64,000 nucleotides of DNA from Sipunculus nudus (taxonomy: Eukaryota > Annelida > Sipuncula > Golfingiida > Sipunculidae). Position 1 is the stretch's first letter, and each line of letters starts with the position of its first letter. The stretch covers positions 59,710,886 through 59,774,885 of the forward strand of contig CM049322.1 of assembly GCA_026874595.1 (NCBI GenBank), read 5' to 3'. Positions 33,201 to 42,412 of this stretch are shown here, piece by piece. Made by a program: the position numbers and the translations under genes. The notes under the pieces were generated by a model. That model worked only from the letters and a program-made list of their open reading frames with translations, did not search any database and was not told the origin of the DNA.

Positions 33201-33789
33201 ATGAATATATTAATGAAGTTTAAGCTTTATGCCTTTGCAGTGCCAAATTGCATGAATACAGAGTGTTTCACAAATGTAAAGCTTTTTAATGATTTGAGGT
33301 ATATTTTCATGAAATTTATGTGAACAGACTTTAGAACAGCTACTCTTGTGTTTAGCAATAGATTCACATCTAAGTTAACGATATAAACACGTAGGCCATG
33401 GAGTTATTATATATGTCAGCCAATTATTGCATAGACGTATATATCAGTTTAGCTGATGTTCAGGTCTACATTTGAGTAGATTTTTTATTGTGATCAAAAG
33501 TGACTAGTAATCTGTCATTGGTTGCTGATATGATGTTGGTGATCGATTACGCTCAAGAAAGCGATTCCCAACACTGATTGCTGCCAACCTCTCCAGTACA
33601 CCCAGCATCTGTAACCTGTTAAAGTATTACACTGTACTAAATGCTGGTTTAATTTTGTTTATTACAGAGACATCTGAATGTCAGGGAGCCAACTGTCCAG
33701 CACCTCAGACCATCGGAAGCAGTTGCCAAGCAACCGCATCACTATTGACTATCATTTCAGCTCTATTGACAGCTCTGCACCATGTTTGA
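10761..33789 (+). CDS. Ig gene B: lachesin/IgLON-like GPI-anchored three-Ig cell-surface protein, complete
   Basis: Seven coding exons (10761-10815, 12126-12232, 15217-15487, 19604-19770, 20539-20740, 32661-32897, 33668-33789) join in frame to 386 residues with GT-AG borders and phases 1,0,1,0,1,1. Residues 1-21 are a signal peptide. Ig1: Cys45, Trp57, Cys123 (DAGFYTC). Ig2: Cys170, Trp182, Cys219 (RGVYRC). Ig3: Cys264, Trp276, Cys330 (YGDYIC). A short Cys-containing linker is followed by a C-terminal hydrophobic stretch ending LLTIISALLTALHHV, typical of a GPI-attachment signal. Sequons include Asn44, Asn165 and Asn179. Size and layout match lachesin and IgLON adhesion proteins (neural or septate-junction contacts), though the exact orthologue is unresolved. 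Introns of up to 11.9 kb are swollen by mobile elements. Confidence 0.93.
11138..11614. mobile_element. Foldback/MITE-like element in gene B intron 1
   Basis: The two ends are inverted copies of about 50 bp: TATATAAT...TTATTTCCACTCC...GTGGAAATAAGG...ATGC on the left (11138-11190) and the reverse complement on the right (about 11565-11614). The right end alone forms a near-perfect hairpin, CCTTATTTCCACTCC against GGAGTGGAAATAAGG around 11569-11603. Flanking TA repeats make a TA target duplication possible but unprovable. There is no coding capacity. Confidence 0.65.
12126..12232 (+). CDS. Gene B coding exon 2: first half of Ig domain 1
   Basis: Acceptor TTTTTTTTCCAG and donor GTGGGTAA flank residues 19-54. 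They contain the lachesin-like opening AQDPKITKE and LNCTV with Cys45. The exon ends in phase 0 just before V-Y-W of the next exon, as in gene A. Confidence 0.9.
12629..15055 (-). mobile_element. Hairpin-family element E2, reverse orientation, in gene B intron 2
   Basis: The left edge (ACAAGTGACCCATGGGTCAT then GCTCAGCTG) is the reversed palindromic end. The right edge (tagcccagcatgactgaaagtcagctgagcta, ending 15055) is the reversed hairpin end, preceded by a GGACGGCCGG...GGACGGA tract. The interior differs from other copies: it holds the TGACCTTTGACC-type repeats at 14281-14830. Without a closely matching full copy, the assignment of both ends to one insertion is an inference. Confidence 0.55.
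14281..14830 (+). repeat. About 140-bp degenerate tandem repeat with TGACCTTTGACCT motifs
   Basis: Units begin with GTGACCTTGACCTTTGACC-like blocks at 14285, 14421, 14556 and 14701, followed by shared text (aaaatcaataggt, ttcccctgttggtaggtgag, tgtgaaagatggaaggtttg). More decayed units appear at about 13975-14280. AGGTCA half-sites spaced by one base form DR1-type elements, the layout bound by RXR/HNF4-type nuclear receptors. Similar repeats are widespread in mollusc genomes as far as I recall. Confidence 0.75.
15217..15487 (+). CDS. Gene B coding exon 3: second half of Ig domain 1
   Basis: Acceptor TTGTCCTGCAG and donor GTAAGTAA flank residues 55-144. The exon opens with VYW (Trp57) and carries the signature LIPADAGFYTC (Cys123). 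It ends in phase 1. Confidence 0.93.
15488..16198. other. Gene B intron 3, left part
   Basis: AT-rich intron with no recognisable feature before the E3 insertion. Confidence 0.7.
16199..18857 (+). mobile_element. Hairpin-family element E3, full length, in gene B intron 3
   Basis: It starts with the TAGCTCAG...TGACT-ATA-AGTCA hairpin (one arm mutated, CTAAGCTA) and a GTCCGTCCGTCTGTCC tract. It contains two related ~680-bp internal units (ATGTCCCCAAAATCTCCTAC at 16349 and a diverged copy near 17030). It ends with ACAGCTGAGCGCCGTGACCC and ATGGGTCCCTTGTT at 18857. The interior beyond 18300 matches E1 and E6. There is no transposase-like ORF. Confidence 0.85.
18858..19603. other. Gene B intron 3, right part, with a repeat-like segment
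   Basis: The segment about 19130-19420 (containing 'cccattcactcctgggtcgaga' and 'ggtcacaagtcgagggcc') is more GC-rich than its surroundings and resembles interspersed repeats with tRNA-type wording seen in marine invertebrates. I cannot define its ends. The rest is plain intron. Confidence 0.35.
19604..19770 (+). CDS. Gene B coding exon 4: first half of Ig domain 2
   Basis: Acceptor CCTCTGTTACAG and donor GTAAGCTG flank residues 145-200. They contain NVTLTCEASGYPVPNVTWVR with Cys170 and Trp182, a typical lachesin Ig2 core. It ends in phase 0, matching gene A exon 4. Confidence 0.93.
19771..20538. other. Gene B intron 4
   Basis: A 768-bp intron without recognisable repeats. It is the only short internal intron of gene B besides the last. 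Confidence 0.75.
20539..20740 (+). CDS. Gene B coding exon 5: end of Ig2 and start of Ig3
   Basis: Acceptor TTTTTTCCAAG and donor GTGAGGAC flank residues 201-267. The exon contains NRGVYRC (Cys219), the inter-domain strand TLYVDFRPIAH and VTIECRIA (Cys264). A hairpin-family fragment begins only 29 bp beyond the exon end, and a damaged copy of the exon/donor edge follows it. Confidence 0.93.
20769..21862 (+). mobile_element. Truncated 5' ends of hairpin-family elements
   Basis: Hairpin-end starts occur at about 20771 (tagctcagctgactattag), 21015 and 21064 (ctcagctgactataagtcat plus a GTCCGTCTGTCC tract). The last continues for about 700 bp of family interior (21180-21760). A piece of exon-like text at about 20851-20905 separates the first two. 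None has its own palindromic 3' end before E4 starts. Confidence 0.7.
21866..24208 (+). mobile_element. Hairpin-family element E4 in gene B intron 5
   Basis: It starts with the TAGCTCAGCTGACTATAAGT hairpin and a GTCCGTCTGTCC tract. Two internal units begin near 22005 and 22676, and the end is ATTCAGCTGAGCGATGTGAC then CCATAGGTCCCTTGTT. The palindrome is mutated at one base (CCCATAGG). It includes a CT-rich and poly-C stretch at 23433-23465. Confidence 0.82.
24209..25021. other. Gene B intron 5 segment with a dispersed repeat
   Basis: About 24280-24360 (ctccttggaaacctgaaatgatgtcactgtgaccta) is similar to 61165-61205, so both are copies of an unnamed dispersed repeat. No coding signal. Confidence 0.5.
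25022..27023. mobile_element. 2.0-kb TA-flanked DNA transposon-like element (mariner/pogo type)
   Basis: Both ends carry TTACCGTAAAAGTCGTTGCA followed by GAAGTCGC in inverted orientation (25022-25049 and 26996-27023). Reading the outer TA as target duplication gives inverted repeats starting CCGTAAAAG. A second inner motif, GGGTGCGACTTGTAATA, is also present near both ends (25100 and 26975). The interior is GC-richer than the surrounding intron but has no frame I recognise as a transposase, so it appears non-autonomous. Superfamily assignment rests on the TA site only. Confidence 0.75.
27115..27250. repeat. (AAT)n/(ATT)n microsatellite forming a long imperfect hairpin
   Basis: An (AAT)n run is followed by (ATT)n over about 135 bp, so the strand can fold back on itself. 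Located in gene B intron 5. Confidence 0.9.
27251..29184. other. Gene B intron 5, unassigned
   Basis: AT-rich intron. A more GC-rich patch at about 28680-28770 has open frames on both strands but no recognised domain. The text 'ttcatctagtgtcctgga' (29017) recurs at 32315, suggesting an unnamed repeat. Confidence 0.5.
29185..30030 (+). repeat. Degenerate long tandem repeat
   Basis: The phrase 'agctagcatcaccaaattttatgcaaa...gtcac' recurs in decayed form at about 29185, 29495, 29635 and 29945, along with 'cacatgactcatat' and 'gtggtgccacct'. Units of roughly 150-300 bp have drifted strongly. No coding signal. Confidence 0.6.
30039..31996 (+). mobile_element. Hairpin-family element E5 in gene B intron 5
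   Basis: It starts with a perfect hairpin (TAGCTCAG ... CTGAGCTA) and a GTCCGTCGTCC/GTCTGTC tract. Internal units begin at about 30200 and 30880, and it ends TCAGCTGAGCGCCGTGACCC then ATGGGTCCCTTGTT at 31996. Text near 31600-31690 (catctgtcaaattgaaagcttgcagac) is shared with the 3' end of E7. A 69-codon frame (31578-31787) with a hydrophobic stretch has no assignable function. Confidence 0.87.
32433..32640 (+). repeat. Two upstream copies of the exon 6 acceptor edge
   Basis: The real border (caataaaaatctgtgttttcag then GTCACCCGGAGCCAGACC) is echoed at about 32436 (acceptor after 32460: TCTGTATTTTCAG then ATCACCCATAGCCAGACT) and about 32538 (TCTGTTTTCGG then GTCATCTGGAGTGAGACC), roughly 103 bp apart. 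Both echo the TGGTATAAA that follows in the exon. The first copy keeps a usable-looking CAG acceptor but would hit TAG after two codons; the second has lost its AG. Confidence 0.9.
32661..32897 (+). CDS. Gene B coding exon 6: bulk of Ig domain 3
   Basis: Acceptor CTGTGTTTTCAG and donor GTAAGTCG flank residues 268-346. These include PDLQWYKVGEDG (Trp276) and ANDYGDYICAGKNKLGEG (Cys330), typical of the third Ig domain of lachesin-like proteins. It ends in phase 1. Confidence 0.94.
32898..33667. other. Gene B intron 6
   Basis: A 770-bp intron with no recognised repeat or second exon. Confidence 0.75.
33668..33789 (+). CDS. Gene B coding exon 7: linker and GPI-anchor signal, stop
   Basis: Acceptor TTTGTTTATTACAG precedes residues 347-386. 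They comprise a Cys-containing linker (Cys351, 356, 366), small residues GSS as possible anchor site, a hydrophobic stretch and HHV before TGA. The lack of a cytoplasmic tail supports GPI attachment over a transmembrane protein. Confidence 0.88.
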
Positions 33790-33911
33790 AACTGGAGATA
33801 AAATCACAAAAGAATCTTTATTAATTAATAATGAAAGTCCAGATGCATACATTTAATACAATGTGCAGAATGAACCACACATTTCATAACTATATCACTT
33901 TATGCAGTCAA

Positions 33912-33917
33912 AATAAA
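33912..33917 (+). terminator. Candidate polyadenylation signal AATAAA of gene B
   Basis: This is the first AATAAA after the stop codon, 123 bp downstream. Another lies at 34326. Which one is used cannot be told from sequence. Confidence 0.45.
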
Positions 33918-34029
33918 TTTTTCATACGTAATATTTTTGTATATGTTAACACTCAAATTTAGATGTTTAATATAATTGACTTGAAGGTTTTTCATTTTTC
34001 CTTTTTTTTTGCACATATGTGTATGTATG

Positions 34030-34035
34030 TATGTA

Positions 34036-34106
<71 letters not shown>
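34030..34106. repeat. (GT)n-(AT)n-(AC)n compound microsatellite
   Basis: GT, TA and CA dinucleotide runs follow one another, making a strand-symmetric tract that can fold. A second (TA)n run of about 55 bp lies at 34625-34680. Short frames of Tyr-Ile or Thr-His repeats here are artefacts. Confidence 0.95.
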
Positions 34107-34108
<2 letters not shown>

Positions 34109-34621
34109 GGAGTTTGTTGTAATTGTCACCAACAGAGGGCAGCACTCATTCTCATTTGCAAATGTGCATGCTTCACAGGTACATGTGTATATTTTTAAAA
34201 TCACATTAGCCAGTCTTTGATCAAGTTAAAATCACATCAGCCAGCCTTTAATTGATCTAGTAAAATTTATCCTTCAGACAGCATCTATCAAAAAGGATCT
34301 GTAGGTCATTGTAAACAGCATTCTCAATAAATGTTCATCTAAAATAAAACAAAAAATCATCACATTCAATTTCAACAACAGATTTAACTTTATTTTGTAT
34401 ATCTGCTGCCTAGATCCTATTTTGTGAGGGATTGTGCTTCAGTATATTTGATTTTGTCTATTAGAGACTTCAACTGATGTTTTTATATTTGCATTATTAT
34501 TTACCCATTTCATTAAGGAGCATGTATATATTGGTTTTATAAATGTTTTCATTATTCAATTTTATACCAAGAATTCACATCTTAAGAGGTGAAAAAATAT
34601 ATTTTACTTTTAAATAAATAA

Positions 34622-34681
<60 letters not shown>

Positions 34682-35115
34682 GTGTGTACAACACACATAT
34701 TGTTCATATTTCAAGGTAATTTAGATTAACTGACCATGTATTTAAATCATTGTACAGTGTTATATAAAAAAAATGAATAAATATATTTTACAGGTATTTT
34801 TGTTTATTTAATTCTTTTAAGTGAAAATGACAATGTATGTGAATACTTGAGAGATAATTATATACCATTATGTGATATAAATTATTTAATGATAAATATA
34901 GACTGTGTGTTATCATGCCATTCAAACTATATACCGGTATGTCAATATCAGATGAAACCAGTGCACTCTTTATCTACCGTTGGGGGCCTGGACAGCCAAG
35001 AGATGAAATCAGGGCGCCCTCTGGTGGCAGCCTGCATCACTATATGAGTGAGTTGTAGTCAGTGGACTGTTCAAGGTTAAATGCCATGAAAACATGACAC
35101 TCACCCTTACAAAAA
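34107..35115. other. Intergenic, downstream of gene B
   Basis: AT-rich DNA with a (TA)n run; probably 3' UTR and flank. No gene seen. Confidence 0.6.
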
Positions 35116-35555
35116 TATACTGTGGTTGGCTTCATATTCGCGAGGCTGAAATTTCGCGATTTTTCCATTTTTAATGTTTTGCGAGGGTTTCATTTTCGCG
35201 ATCTCACAAGAACCTATATTAAATCTTTGGCAAAGCCATATACCTGTGTGTATTATAAAATGAGAATAGTCATGAGTTTGTTACATTTTCTTATATAATG
35301 AAAGGCCCGCACACTCAGCATGGGTGGTCTAGTTCAAATTTAAGGCTCACATATCCCTATACCTGCAAGGATGTAATTTATTATAAAAAATTCTCTCTGT
35401 TTTAACCTTTTACCATACAAGTATTGATTACACTAAATAAGAAGGACATTCTCGATTGGCCGATTATTCCCGAGGGTTTCATTTTCGCGATTATTTCCCA
35501 TTCGCGAATATCGCGAAATTAAAACCCTCGCGAACAAAAAGGCAACCACAGTATA
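35116..35555. mobile_element. 440-bp MITE with TTCGCGA motifs
   Basis: Terminal inverted repeats TATACTGTGGTTGGC and GGCAACCACAGTATA bound the element, with TA at both edges compatible with a mariner-type TA duplication. Both halves carry several TTCGCGA/TCGCGAA heptamers, strikingly CpG-dense for this AT-rich region. No coding capacity. Confidence 0.8.
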
Positions 35556-36623
35556 TGGAGTCACCCACTGGAGCTGCCCATGTGCTGCACATGGGTAGCT
35601 CAGTGGGCTGCACATGGGAAATTTACCACTTTGACCAGTCTGGTCCACAATTTTAGGCTGGACTGGCATCACTAAATACCCAACAGCCTATCCTTTGATC
35701 AGACTCATCCGGACCTTCCCACAACATCTGTTTTGAACTAATTAATAGGCTTGTACTTTGGCTCAATATGTAATATACCGGTATGTTATGTTTCAACCTG
35801 CAGAACTTGAACAATAGGCTTGTGTTTAGTAAGGAGCTCTAATGAAGACTCTTCCACCACAATAATTTGACTAGAATCGATGGCACAAATTATTTTCCAG
35901 CAAGATATCTAATTTATTTTAAACAGAATTTCTCATCTTTTATTTGAAGGGAAAGGGGGGGGGGTGAGTCAGCCAATTTATTTTATTTATTTTTTTTCAG
36001 CTGAGTTTCCTATAGTCTAATAAAATGCCCTAAATGCGAAAATTCCGAAATGATTGGAAAGATTGGTAAAATGAAAATGACGGGACAAAATCCCACAGTT
36101 TATTCAAGGCCCTTTATATTTTCATGCATATTTATGATCAGACTATTGTACAAATATATTCTTCTTTACAGAGGCCAAACTCTTTACACTTGTTGATAAT
36201 GTATTACATAAAACATTATTAACAATGGGTGCATGATATTTTGTTATTTTAGTATGCATTCTTATTCTTTAAAAGTAATTCATTGAAATAAATAGGGCCT
36301 ACTTATTATATAATAGATGTTATTTCCGTAGATGTTGGTATCAGTATTACAGTGATAAGACTATGAAAAGGAGGATCTAATTTTAATTACCACGACCAGT
36401 GTCGACCACCTTTGTGGCATAAATGCTCGCTGATCGATGGTTTGAACAAATTGACTAAAAATATATTGTTCTTTAGTTTAAATGTAGAAAATTTTTCATT
36501 ATTTGCATTATATGTTATGATTATGAACATATTTACACCAAATTCAAGCTATTATAATGGTAATTAAATGAAAAACATAAAAGGAATTCAGAAGTACTTG
36601 GAAATACTGTAGCGTGAAATTAT
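35556..36623. other. Intergenic
   Basis: Contains a poly-G run at about 35949-35964. No gene, RNA or defined repeat seen. Confidence 0.6.
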
Positions 36624-38077
36624 TAGCTCAGCTGACTCAAAAAATCATCTGAGCTATAGTTATGATTAATTGTATGTTGATTCATCTGAATATGTGTCCA
36701 TCTGTTCATCCAATAGACTAACAGGTTTTGAAACTGTTGGACCTATAAATCTAAAAATAAGCCATATTGTTAGATGTTCCCAAGATCTACCAAACTTAAA
36801 ATTGGGTAACTGCCACTTTGTTCATTTGAGAAATAATGACATAAACTAAATTTTCCATTAAAAAATTTATCATTACACTCCAGGATGACCAAATATCAAA
36901 TCACTTTACTTTTATTCATATTAATTAGCATAAATATCCCTTTATATATTTCCTATGTATATGCCAGAAATTAGGTCAATATAACATTATTTCTTGAAGT
37001 TATGGGCACAATATTTTTCCCCCTTACATGTAAATTGTTTAAGTTAGAGATATTTTTTCAAGGATATTTCTTTCTTGAATCAATTTTCAATTTTTTTAGA
37101 TTTATTAGCATCAAATATAAAATCAGTGAATTTAAATATAATGAATATAAAAATTAACAAAATTCTGATCTAATTTCAGTTATAAAATTGAATTTTGATT
37201 TTTAAAAAAAAATTGATTAATTAGATCACTTAGATCATGGCAAATTTTTTCCTGTAACTACTGGTGATATAATTTCCACAGCATGTTCGCTTTAGGATAT
37301 AGTCTGTTCTAAATTTATCTGAAAAAAAAAATAAAAGATAAACAAGACGACCAGGTCATGCGCTTGCCGGAAACACTCTGACCCAGAATGGAAGACAGTT
37401 AACCTGGACATGTCATAAAGAAGACAAAGAGGAAGAAAATGAGCCATTGTTTGTAAAGACTGGACCAATATTGACAAAGTTACAATGATAATAATAATCT
37501 GACATGTTTTCATTTAAATCAAGTTAAATTTTCAGATAGTTATTGTTTTGCTTTTTTTTATATATATTTTGTGGTAAAAAAAAAGATACATTTATTTGCA
37601 TAATGTTATGTTACCTTACAAAATTAGGGATATATGTTGATGCAATTTATTATCCTGAATCAATTTATATATTCAGATATATTGTTATACTGCAAATACA
37701 TATAATTTATGAACATGAAAAAGAATTAAAGAATTATGTAAAATTAAATGAGTATTTACTGTAAACATTTTCCTGCCTCAGCAATATGTATATATACAGT
37801 GCTTGGTTATGTTTGTCCATTTCTCTATTAAAATTTAAATTATGAATAAACATTTTTCCTGTGAGTACTGTTGAATTAAATTTCATATCCTGTATGTATA
37901 TGCAATCCCCCCCCCCCAACAAGTCCACTTTGCACTTGGAATATTATTTTTATTACTACTGTATACTTTAATAATTAAATTTAAAAAAATTAGCATCTAA
38001 GTGGAACATTATTTAACAGCCTCAGTAGAATGGGAGATAAATTGATCTGCTTTGTTTTTCTACCTGTCTGTCTATAA
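36624..38077 (+). mobile_element. Hairpin-family element E9, left part (split by the LTR element)
   Basis: It starts with a decayed hairpin (tagctcagctgactcaaaaaatcatctgagcta) and continues with decayed family interior. Its last bases before the LTR element (gcctcagtagaatgggag...tttgtttttctacctgtctgtc) match 54597-54655 of E7. The matching E7 text continues on the far side of the LTR element at 42413, which shows the LTR element jumped into this copy. Confidence 0.7.
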
Positions 38078-38766
38078 TGATACAATGTAGGGTTGGGGAA
38101 GTCCCCACCTGTATCACTTACGGTTGCTGATGCTGTGGCTGACAATGTTCCAAGACCAGTTTGATGACAAGTCTTTATTCAATAGCAAGTGGTCTGGGAC
38201 AGTCTCTCTCACTCTCTCTCTGAGAGAGCCGCCCAGCCTCCCTGACTGTCTCAGACTCTCAGTGCGCACTACAGATAGTTTTGTTACAGAGCTTCCACGT
38301 GACATATGAGACGTACATATCCATATTTCTGCATTTCGTCATAAAAGCTTAACCTTATTGGATGACTCAAAGTAGGTCACAGTTATATCAGAGTTGTAAG
38401 TGTTCTTCCTAACTTTCGTGAGATCTGATTGGACAAAAGTGCCATGGAAAATCCCAAGTCTGACCTGACATACATCCAGTTATACACTGACCTACAGTGC
38501 TATTTCCAAACTCGTATAAACATAATCTGCCTGCCTCATCATAGAAACCAATTTAGAGCTAATTTGTGAGAGTAACATACTGAATTACCATTAGATACTT
38601 GGTTGTCTGATGACCCATTTATTTCCTTTGACTCTGTCTGAATATCAGAACAGACTGAAGCCTTAACTGATCCTTATTGTTTCTGAATAATTTTAGAACT
38701 TATTTATTGTAATATTCCTTTAGATATGTGTTAAGTCACATATATGTTCTCTCCTACTCCATAACA
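38078..38766 (-). repeat. LTR copy (3' LTR if the element is minus)
   Basis: Directly repeated at 41710-42412. Contains a CT-rich tract (about 38202-38226), the shared block GAGCTTCCACGTGACATATG, and ends CATAACA. Confidence 0.85.
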
Positions 38767-41709
38767 TATCCCTCTCTAATTCAGAATGAGGCTCCGGCCT
38801 CATTGGCTAAGTCGGAGAAAATTTAGTTATTTCAAGAAGGATAATCGGAATACAGATGACAGAAATACATAATGTGTATGGATTAAGATATACTGCTTAA
38901 GTCTGCATTAATAACAAGATCAGGTGCCATAATAGTGAATAGAACTATATATTTAGCTAGCACCAGTAAAAAAGGTGATGGATATATGTCAGTAGAGAGT
39001 AAAGTATTACATCACTGATGTGGGTTGTGATGGAATTACACAGATCAATATAGATGTGGAAGACATTAAAATGTCACATTTCCAGATGTAACAGTGTAAG
39101 GAATTTGAGGAAGTGTCAATTGGAAATTTTTGTAGTAGTACAATTACAATGCTTAAGCTATCCTAAATAAGCTGAGAAATGACATATATGAATATATAGC
39201 TACACATATATTCTAAACACAGACAGAATTTTTTTTGTGAATTGACAATCCTAAACAATATCTAGAAGATAAAATGCTGATGTATAAGGAATCAGGAACA
39301 ACATCGCAACCATGATGACAATACTTGACATCCTATTATAAACATTATACTGCAGATGTAAGTATGACACATCTAAATAGAATTAATAAATTAACATCTT
39401 AATAGATATGAATATAGCATCATGAGGAATGCACAGCAGATACAAGTAGAACGCATACCTTATAAGCATTGGAATAATTCAAAGTATGAGAACCATTCTA
39501 GCATACAGTAAGTGATGTTAAACAAAGATGTTGTGTCGAACAGCACTATGCATTTAAAATGTGACATGTGATTTGGTAACAATGTCTGACATTAGTCTAT
39601 ACCTGTAGCTAATCAAAATATTTCCATTGAGAAATTGATAATAAATTCCTAGTCTAACAAATTGTATATACTCTTGTGCCTAAGAGTTTAACATATACAC
39701 ATGTACATGACTATCTGCTCTGTGTGTTGATCAGTACCAATGATTCAGCATACATCTTGGCTTTCATACTTGCCATTGGGACAAGTTGACTTGTGAATAA
39801 TGGAAGGTTGTTTTACTATTTCTTTAGCATAACACAACTGGTGTACCTTACCAGTGTACAAGTACATGACAGAATGATGCCATTCCTAACGACAGAGGAA
39901 TGTTATACATATATTCCCATTGATTACCCATTTTTGTGCATGAACAAGGCAAAATGTGTGAAAACATATGACAATATATGAAATAATTCTCTGACAGGTG
40001 CATGTATCGATCTATACCTATAGAATTTTGATGGTAATTTGTATCGATCTAGAGCTCTGATTAAGATGGTAATTAAATTGCTAGCTATTGATGTGTAAGA
40101 TCAAACATACATCTGTAGAGTTATGATTATAAGGATATGATAAATGTTAATGATCGAAATCCTTGTCACTCCACATTATGGCTTATGGGTTATCAATATC
40201 ATGAATGCAGCGACCAGAATGCATTTGCTCATGAAACATGTCTGTCATAGTATACGTGAATGTGAAATTCCTATGAGAAGAATTCCTGTGCTGACCTACA
40301 TATCTTGCCTGGCATTTCCAGCTATTAATGAAGTTAACCATATCAAACCCTTTTTGGGGGCAATAATGTGACCACAGGTCAGTGTATTATTTACTTTTGG
40401 AGTCATCACACTCCCCAATTTGTACAATTCCCTATATATATTGGGGGGCTTCCCATGAACCCGTATTTGAGGACCAAACTGTAACAATTGAAAATAAGCA
40501 TCGCATTAAGCTTTGGTTACACAATGTGCTACCATTCCATTAAAATAAGCCAAGAGTGCATTATGATACCTGTCGATTTAGTATGGATCAACACATAAGA
40601 AAATCTCAGTAAAAATGAATGCTAACATGCTGTGGATGTGGTATTTTGCTCTACTCTAGGTATTATTGAATGTAAATCAATACAGTCATTTTGGTGACAT
40701 TACATGTAAACATCTTAGACAGACATTATCAAATCTAACATTGACAGTTCTACACCGTTTAATGTGGTTTTTTAAGCCTATTCCTAACCTATCAATTAGA
40801 CAGAGACATTAAATTATATCATATTACAACTATGACACAGCAATAAGAGAAAGTTATAGAGCATAACATATATATTTTTTTTGTTTACAACATATATCTG
40901 CAAAATATCATGAAATATGCCACAAATTCACATTTGGCATGTAAACTTTAGAGTCTCTGGTTTAGTTTTCATTACCTTAGGAAATCATGTCATCTTTGGG
41001 TCTTAAGTTGTCTTCTCTGCTGACTTGGGTGGTTTCTTTTTCTTCCTAGAGTCATAGTATGGGAGGTGATACAGAAGACAGCGGTAGAACGGCAAATCTG
41101 CTTCTAGTAGTTGCAGGAACATAGCGAGGACTTGTTGTGAGATAACACACAGTGCACGTGGTATGGCCAGTAGTATTGTTGACATAGGCCCGAAGCTGGC
41201 TTGTCCCGATATTGATTTTTTTTTATGTGGCTGGTCAGGAACAATGATGATCTCAGGTTGAGATATCACAGCACTTTTTTAGCGAAAAAAGTCATTTTAG
41301 CAACTTGAAGTCATAGTTAAAGCAATATGCTGATCACAGTGTCCTTTTGGTTTAAAGATACCATAAGAGTCTTTGATCTTTTCAAGCAGAGCATTGAGAA
41401 AACCGCAGCCAAGTTAAAGTTTGAAGAGAAAGTTCATAGCAAAAGTGTGATACCTTCAGCAGCAGAGAGGCATTCTTGATGTTAGGCTGTGATCCAGTAC
41501 CTGGATGAGGTTCTAGTGCATGGGTTGGAAGACCAGTCAATGGCACCTGTGGCTGCAGGAGGGGGGGGGGATCTTCATTCTTCACTCCAGCTTGCAGCAT
41601 TGTCGGTTTTTATGGTGCTGATGTGCTGGAAGTGAATCCCGGTTCATCCGACATAATGATATGGGACACGGCCTCCACCATAATGATACAGGACAGGTCT
41701 CCACCATAA

Positions 41710-42412
41710 TGATACAATGTGGGGTTGGGGATGTCCCCACACTGTATCACACATGGTTGCTGATGCTGTGGCTGACAATGTTCCAAGACCAGTTTGATGA
41801 CAAAAGTCTTTATTCAATAGCAAGTGGTCTGGGACAGTCTCTCTCTCTCTCTGAGATAGCCGCCCAGCCTCCCTGACTCTCTCTGACTCTCAGTGCGCAC
41901 TACAGATAGTTTTGTTACAGAGCTTCCACGTGACATATGAGACGTACATATCCATATTTCTGCATTTCGTCATAAAAGCTTAACCTTATTGGATGACTCA
42001 AAGTAGGTCACAGTTACATCAGAGTTGTAAGTGTTCTTCCTAACTTTCGTGAGATCTGATTAGACAAAAGTGCTACGGAAAATCCCAAGTCTGACCTGAC
42101 ATACATCCAGTTATACACTGACCTACTTTGCTATTTCCAACTCGTATAAACATAATCTGCCTGCCTCATCATAGAAACCAATTTACAGCTAATTTGTGAG
42201 AGTTTAATAAGGCTCTACAAACATACTGAATTACCATTAGATACTTGGTTGTCTGATGACCCATTAATTTCCTTTGGCTCTGTCTGAATATCAGAACAGA
42301 CTGAAACCTTAATTGATCTTTATTGTTTCTGAATAATGTTAGATCTTAAATATTGAAATATTCCTTTAAATATGTGTTAAGTCACATATATGTTCTCTCC
42401 TACTCCATAACA
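41710..42412 (-). repeat. LTR copy (5' LTR if the element is minus)
   Basis: Second copy of the LTR. It carries a 17-bp insertion (tttaataaggctctaca region near 42205) relative to the other. Just outside on the interior side 'ccaccataatgatac' is repeated three times (41655-41712). Confidence 0.85.

Larger units (their letters stand above)
38078..42412 (-). mobile_element. 4.3-kb LTR retrotransposon without recognisable pol (LARD-like)
   Basis: Two direct repeats of 689 bp (38078-38766) and 703 bp (41710-42412) both begin TGATACAATGT and end CTCCATAACA, the TG...CA ends of an LTR. ATAA flanks the outer ends (38074-38077, 42413-42416), a 4-bp target duplication. Minus orientation is favoured because a purine run (AGAGAGGGATA, minus strand) abuts the inner edge of the left LTR, where a polypurine tract would be, and the LTR then starts TGTTATGGAG. 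The 2.9-kb interior has only short frames (41382-41600, 41003-41269 minus) without Gag, protease, RT or integrase motifs, so it would depend on another element. The LTRs differ by a 17-bp indel and scattered changes, so the copy is not recent. Confidence 0.82.

Noticed and set aside
33900-34220. Frames of Tyr-Ile or Thr-His repeats
   Set aside because: Translation of GT/AT/AC dinucleotide runs.
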